Assembly: GCA_046765875.1 (NCBI GenBank)
Contig: JBKPSJ010000284.1
Location: forward strand, 1-15,376
Origin: DASRHY01 sp046765875
Lineage (GTDB): Bacteria; Actinomycetota; Actinomycetes; Propionibacteriales; Kribbellaceae
DNA length: 15,376 nucleotides
Direction: 5' to 3'
Shown here: one piece after another, positions 12,520 through 15,376 of the stretch
Layout: each line of letters begins with the position of its first letter
Position numbering within the stretch: the stretch's first letter is position 1
The notes under the pieces: generated by a model
Told to the model about the DNA's origin: nothing
What the model saw: only the letters and a program-made list of their open reading frames with translations
Database searches by the model: none
Position numbers and translations under genes: made by a program

Positions 12520-13479
12520 TCAGGACCCCTCGAGGATCTGGCGGCACGAGTCGATGTCGGCCTTGACCTGGGAGACCAGGTCGTCGATCGAGTCGTACCG
12601 GACCTGTCCGCGCAACCGCTTGACGAAGTCGACCGCCACCCTGGCGCCGTACAGTTCGAGGTCGTCGCGGTCGAGTACGTGTGACTCGACCCGCCGGTCC
12701 AGGCCGTCGAAGGTCGGGTTGGTGCCCACGCTCACCGCAGCCGGCAGCCGTTCTGGGTACGCCGGACCACCCGGCACTTGATCGAGTACGGTCAGCCAGC
12801 CGGCGTACACTGCGTCGGCCGGCACCGCGGCGGTCGGCTCAGCTGGCACGTTCGCGGTCGGGAAACCGAGATCGTGGCCGCGGTGATCACCCTCGACCAC
12901 GCCGCCGGTGATCCGTACCGGCCGGCCGAGCGCCTCCGCGGCCGCCTCGACGTCGCCCTCGGCGATCCGCTCACGTACGTACGTCGCCGACCAGGGCTGG
13001 TGCTCGGGCCCGCCGTCGCCCTCCAGCGGCAACGCCTCGACGATCAACCCGGACTCGATCAGCGTCTCGACCCTGCCCGCGGCGCGGTGGCCGAACCGGA
13101 AGTTCTCCCCTACCACCACGGCCTCGGCGTGCAGCGCGTCCTTGAGGGCCCGGTCGATGAACTCCTCGGGAGTCCACGACGACACCTCGCGAGTGAACGG
13201 CAGCACCAGTACGGCGTCGGCACCGGCGGCACGGAGCAGGTCGGCACGCTCCTCCGGACCGGTGAGCATGGCCGGGGCGTGATCAGGTCGTACCACCACC
13301 ATCGTGTGCGGGTTGAAGGTCAGCGCCACCACCTGCAGGCCGCCGAGCCGCTCGGCCTGCGCCCGGGCGTGCCGCAGCACCGCCTGGTGGCCGCGGTGCA
13401 CGCCGTCGAAGTTGCCGATGGTGACGACGGTCGGCCCGAGGTCCGGGTCGACGTCGGCGAGGTCGTGCCAAACACGCAT
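12520..13479 (-). CDS. ribF: Bifunctional riboflavin kinase / FAD synthetase RibF
   Basis: The 319-residue enzyme phosphorylates riboflavin to FMN and adenylates FMN to FAD. The N-terminal nucleotidyltransferase domain shows TIGNFDGVHRGHQAVL (residues 20-35), FNPHT (55-59), VGENFRFGHRAAG (123-135) and TYVRERIAEGDV (166-177). The C-terminal riboflavin kinase domain shows GHDLGFPTANV (201-211), VSVGTNPTF (249-257), and VDFVKRLRGQVRYDSIDDLVSQVKADI near the end. The start was set at ATG 13479 (MRVWHDL); an in-frame ATG at 13500 would add seven residues with no family match. It lies 37 bp after the sirtuin gene and 130 bp before rpsO. Proximity to rpsO-pnp is a common actinobacterial order. Confidence 0.97.
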   Translation of the reverse strand: MRVWHDLADVDPDLGPTVVTIGNFDGVHRGHQAVLRHARAQAERLGGLQVVALTFNPHTMVVVRPDHAPAMLTGPEERADLLRAAGADAVLVLPFTREVSSWTPEEFIDRALKDALHAEAVVVGENFRFGHRAAGRVETLIESGLIVEALPLEGDGGPEHQPWSATYVRERIAEGDVEAAAEALGRPVRITGGVVEGDHRGHDLGFPTANVPAEPTAAVPADAVYAGWLTVLDQVPGGPAYPERLPAAVSVGTNPTFDGLDRRVESHVLDRDDLELYGARVAVDFVKRLRGQVRYDSIDDLVSQVKADIDSCRQILEGS

Positions 13480-13516
13480 GGCTGCAGCATTCCACGCCAT
13501 CGGTCCCGGCCCGCGT

Positions 13517-14401
13517 TCAGGTCATGGCGGCGCAGAGCGCGGTCAGGGTCGGGCCGAGCGGGGCGTCGAGTCGCAGGGTGGCGTGGCCGTCGCCGCGAGT
13601 CCGGCCCTGGTTGACGATGGCGACCGCCTTGCCGTGCTTGGCGGCGTACCGGACGAACCGCAGGCCGGACATCACCGTCAGGCTCGAGCCGAGGACAAGC
13701 AGAGCCTTCGCACTGTCGACCAGGGCGTAGCAGGCTTCAACTCGCTCGCGTGGGACGTTCTCGCCGAAGAAGACCACGTCCGGTTTGAGCCGGTCCGAGC
13801 CGCAGCCGTCGCAGCCGACCAGGTGGAACCCCGCCACGACATCGTCGGCCAGTTCGACGTCACCGTCAGGGTTGACCCGCGAGACCTCGGCGGCGAAGTC
13901 AGGGTTGGCGTCGCGGAGCCGGGTGTCGTGCGCCTGCCGGCTGCACCGCGTCCGGCAGGACAGGCAGATCACGTCGTCGAGGCTGCCGTGCAACTCGATC
14001 ACATCGTGCGCGCCGCCGGCCTGGTGCAGGCCGTCGACGTTCTGGGTGATGATCCCGTCGATCAGCCCACTTCGCTGGAGCGCGGCAACCGCCCGGTGCC
14101 CGGCATTCGGCTCGGCCTTGGTGATGGTCCGCCAGCCCAGGTAGCTGCGGGCCCAGTAGCGCTGCCGCGCGTGCGTCGTACCGACGAACTCGTCGTAGGC
14201 CATCGGCATCCGCCGGCGCAGCGAGCCACTCGGGCCGCGATAGTCAGGGATGCCCGACTCGGTCGACAGGCCCGCCCCGCTGAGCACCACCATGTCACCG
14301 GCCGCGACCAGACTTGCCAGCCCCTCCAGCGTCCCGTCGGCCGCGACGGCAACATCACTCAGGACTGGCAAGGTCGGCAGCCGAGTCGGATAGGAGGGCA
14401 C
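13517..14401 (-). CDS. NAD-dependent protein deacylase, Sir2 (sirtuin) family
   Basis: The 294-residue cytoplasmic sirtuin removes acyl groups from lysines using NAD+. Signature motifs: SGAGLSTESGIPDYRG at residues 41-56, TQNVDGLHQAGG at 119-130, the catalytic histidine H138 in ELHGS, zinc-binding cysteines C146/C149 and C197/C200, DVVFFGENVP at 208-217 and LGSSLTV at 237-243. The sequence pattern resembles class II (SIRT4-like) bacterial sirtuins; the preferred acyl group cannot be told. The start is uncertain. GTG 14401 is the most distal start, with a TACGCT -10-like box ending six bases above it, which suits a leaderless mRNA. It lies 32 bp after the monooxygenase gene and 37 bp before ribF, so the three genes may be co-transcribed. 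Confidence 0.93.
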   Translation of the reverse strand: MPSYPTRLPTLPVLSDVAVAADGTLEGLASLVAAGDMVVLSGAGLSTESGIPDYRGPSGSLRRRMPMAYDEFVGTTHARQRYWARSYLGWRTITKAEPNAGHRAVAALQRSGLIDGIITQNVDGLHQAGGAHDVIELHGSLDDVICLSCRTRCSRQAHDTRLRDANPDFAAEVSRVNPDGDVELADDVVAGFHLVGCDGCGSDRLKPDVVFFGENVPRERVEACYALVDSAKALLVLGSSLTVMSGLRFVRYAAKHGKAVAIVNQGRTRGDGHATLRLDAPLGPTLTALCAAMT

Positions 14402-14407
14402 CCCTCA

Positions 14408-14413
14408 AGCGTA
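14408..14413 (-). promoter_or_regulatory. Candidate -10 box for the sirtuin gene
   Basis: TACGCT on the minus strand (14413-14408) fits TAnnnT and lies six bases before GTG 14401, the spacing expected for a leaderless transcript. No convincing -35 is visible, and the box lies in the 32-bp gap after the upstream gene, so read-through transcription is equally possible. Confidence 0.3.
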
Positions 14414-14433
14414 CGGTCGCGGCCCACTCCGGC

Positions 14434-15294
14434 TCAGTCGATGCGCGGAGGTCCGGCCGAGAGGCGGATCTCGGCGGCTTTGCGGACGACGACCGGGTCC
14501 ATCTCGGACCAGTCGGCGTCCAGCCACCAGTTCGCACCGGCCTCGGCCCAGGGCCGGACCTTGGCCGCCGCCCCGTCCGGGTCGTCGGCCGCGGTGACTC
14601 CCTCCATCACCACGTCGTACCCGTCCATCGACAGACCCTGCTCCGCGCGGTACTCCCGGATCCAGTTGACCCCGTCGGCCAGCACCTGCGGCGTGATCTC
14701 GGTCTGCTCGGTCGCCCCGGCCGGCGCGTAGTTCGGGATCCAGCCGTCCTGCAGCGCAGCGCGGGCCATCGACTTGCGCCGCGGCCAGGCGCCGACACAC
14801 CAGGTCCGGATCCGAGGCTGCTGGACCGGCGGCGGCGGTGCCGGTGGGTTCAGCTCGGCCACCCGGCGGGACCGGAAGTGCTTGCCCTCGAACTCGAACG
14901 GCTCGTCGTGCCACAGGTACGGCAGCATCGCCAGCGACTCGTCGAGCAGCTCGGCCCGCACCGCCCGGCCCGGGTCGTCCTCGAACAACCAGAACCGATC
15001 GTGCACCGCGACCCCGAGCCCGACCGACAGAATCACCCGGCCGTTGCTGAGGTTGTCCACCGTCGAGGTTTGACCGGCCACATCCCACGGCTTGCGCCGC
15101 GGCAACGGGGTCAGCATCGTGCCGAGCTTGATCCGCTCGGTCGTCATCGCCGCCGCGGCGAGCATCGCCCAGGCGTCCTGACCCCAGATCGACTCCCAGA
15201 CGAAGATGCCGTCCCAGCCGTGTTCCTCGGCCAGCGCGGCCAGCTCGGCGGTCGTTCGCGCGTCACCGTTCGGAATGACGAAGCCGTATCTCAT
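14434..15294 (-). CDS. Luciferase-like (LLM class) flavin-dependent oxidoreductase
   Basis: The 286-residue TIM-barrel protein is of the bacterial luciferase-like monooxygenase family and uses FMNH2 or F420H2. Support: the N-terminal strand MRYGFVIPNG; the helix and strand AALAEEHGWDGIFVWES; TTERIKLGTMLTPLPRRKPWDVAGQTSTVDNLSNGRVILSVGLG (residues 59-102), the most diagnostic block of the family; and a later ALQDGWIPNY. The substrate and cofactor are unresolved. The insertion between about residues 150 and 170 is proline-rich (NPPAPPPPVQQPR). The start chosen is ATG 15294, preceded by TACGGT (15307-15302) and a seven-base spacer, which suggests leaderless initiation; the frame runs eight codons further upstream to 15318. 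It may head a transcript continuing into the sirtuin gene. Confidence 0.88.
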   Translation of the reverse strand: MRYGFVIPNGDARTTAELAALAEEHGWDGIFVWESIWGQDAWAMLAAAAMTTERIKLGTMLTPLPRRKPWDVAGQTSTVDNLSNGRVILSVGLGVAVHDRFWLFEDDPGRAVRAELLDESLAMLPYLWHDEPFEFEGKHFRSRRVAELNPPAPPPPVQQPRIRTWCVGAWPRRKSMARAALQDGWIPNYAPAGATEQTEITPQVLADGVNWIREYRAEQGLSMDGYDVVMEGVTAADDPDGAAAKVRPWAEAGANWWLDADWSEMDPVVVRKAAEIRLSAGPPRID

Positions 15295-15301
15295 GCGCCA
15301 G

Positions 15302-15307
15302 ACCGTA
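15302..15307 (-). promoter_or_regulatory. Candidate -10 box for the LLM oxidoreductase gene (leaderless)
   Basis: TACGGT on the minus strand (15307-15302) matches TAnnnT and is separated from ATG 15294 by exactly seven bases (15301-15295), so the first transcribed base would be the A of the start codon. No Shine-Dalgarno sequence could fit between them. The -35 region is GC-rich and not recognisable. Confidence 0.4.
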
Positions 15308-15376
15308 CCGACCGGCACCGACAGTCCCCGGGCACCGCGGCACCCGCGAGCCAGATCAGCCCACGAAGACCGCAGC

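Noticed and set aside
13304..14731. About 475-codon plus-strand open frame across ribF, the sirtuin gene and the LLM gene
   Set aside because: It crosses three well-supported minus-strand genes and has no recognisable motif.
15356..15376. Possible last six codons (AAVFVG) and TGA of a further minus-strand gene at the window edge
   Set aside because: Six codons are too few to distinguish a gene end from chance.

Overview
The window is about 15 kb of very high-GC DNA with strong GC bias at third codon positions, frequent GTG and TTG starts, several promoter-to-start spacings typical of leaderless mRNAs, and the gene order ribF-rpsO-pnp-M16 peptidase-dapB. These point to an actinobacterium. A Propionibacteriales genome such as Kribbella or Nocardioides is my best guess, made from general resemblance only. 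Bases 7-40 are not genomic: they match the Illumina Nextera read-2 transposase adapter, so the window starts at an untrimmed contig end and genomic sequence begins near base 41.

Left part (41-4522): the tail of a hypothetical protein on the plus strand meets, tail to tail with a single spare base, a complete paaABCDE operon on the minus strand. It encodes the phenylacetyl-CoA 1,2-epoxidase complex: PaaA catalytic di-iron subunit, PaaC structural partner, PaaB accessory subunit, PaaD iron-sulfur maturation factor and PaaE reductase. All four gene junctions overlap, so translation is probably coupled. Ahead of paaA there is a probable leaderless promoter flanked by a perfect 9-bp inverted repeat, a likely operator. 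A GNAT acetyltransferase gene runs divergently from it.

Middle part (4523-7346): a large regulator (XRE-type HTH, NB-ARC/STAND ATPase, TPR) lies on the minus strand with its own recognisable promoter. Its 3' end converges on an unrecognised 56-codon ORF on the plus strand. Upstream of that ORF are direct repeats with an exact 11-bp period (two perfect 8-mers plus a degenerate third), the arrangement bound by SARP/AfsR-type or PhoP-type activators. This small locus is the least explained part of the window.

Right part (7347-15376): housekeeping genes, all on the minus strand. In transcription order they are a luciferase-like monooxygenase, a class II-type sirtuin deacetylase, ribF (FMN/FAD synthesis), rpsO (ribosomal protein S15), pnp (polynucleotide phosphorylase), an M16 zinc peptidase overlapping pnp by 4 bp, and dapB (lysine/diaminopimelate synthesis). 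The rpsO-pnp gap holds a strong hairpin just after rpsO and a second hairpin that would bury the pnp Shine-Dalgarno sequence, both plausible elements of pnp leader control. No tRNA, rRNA, CRISPR array, insertion sequence or prophage was seen.
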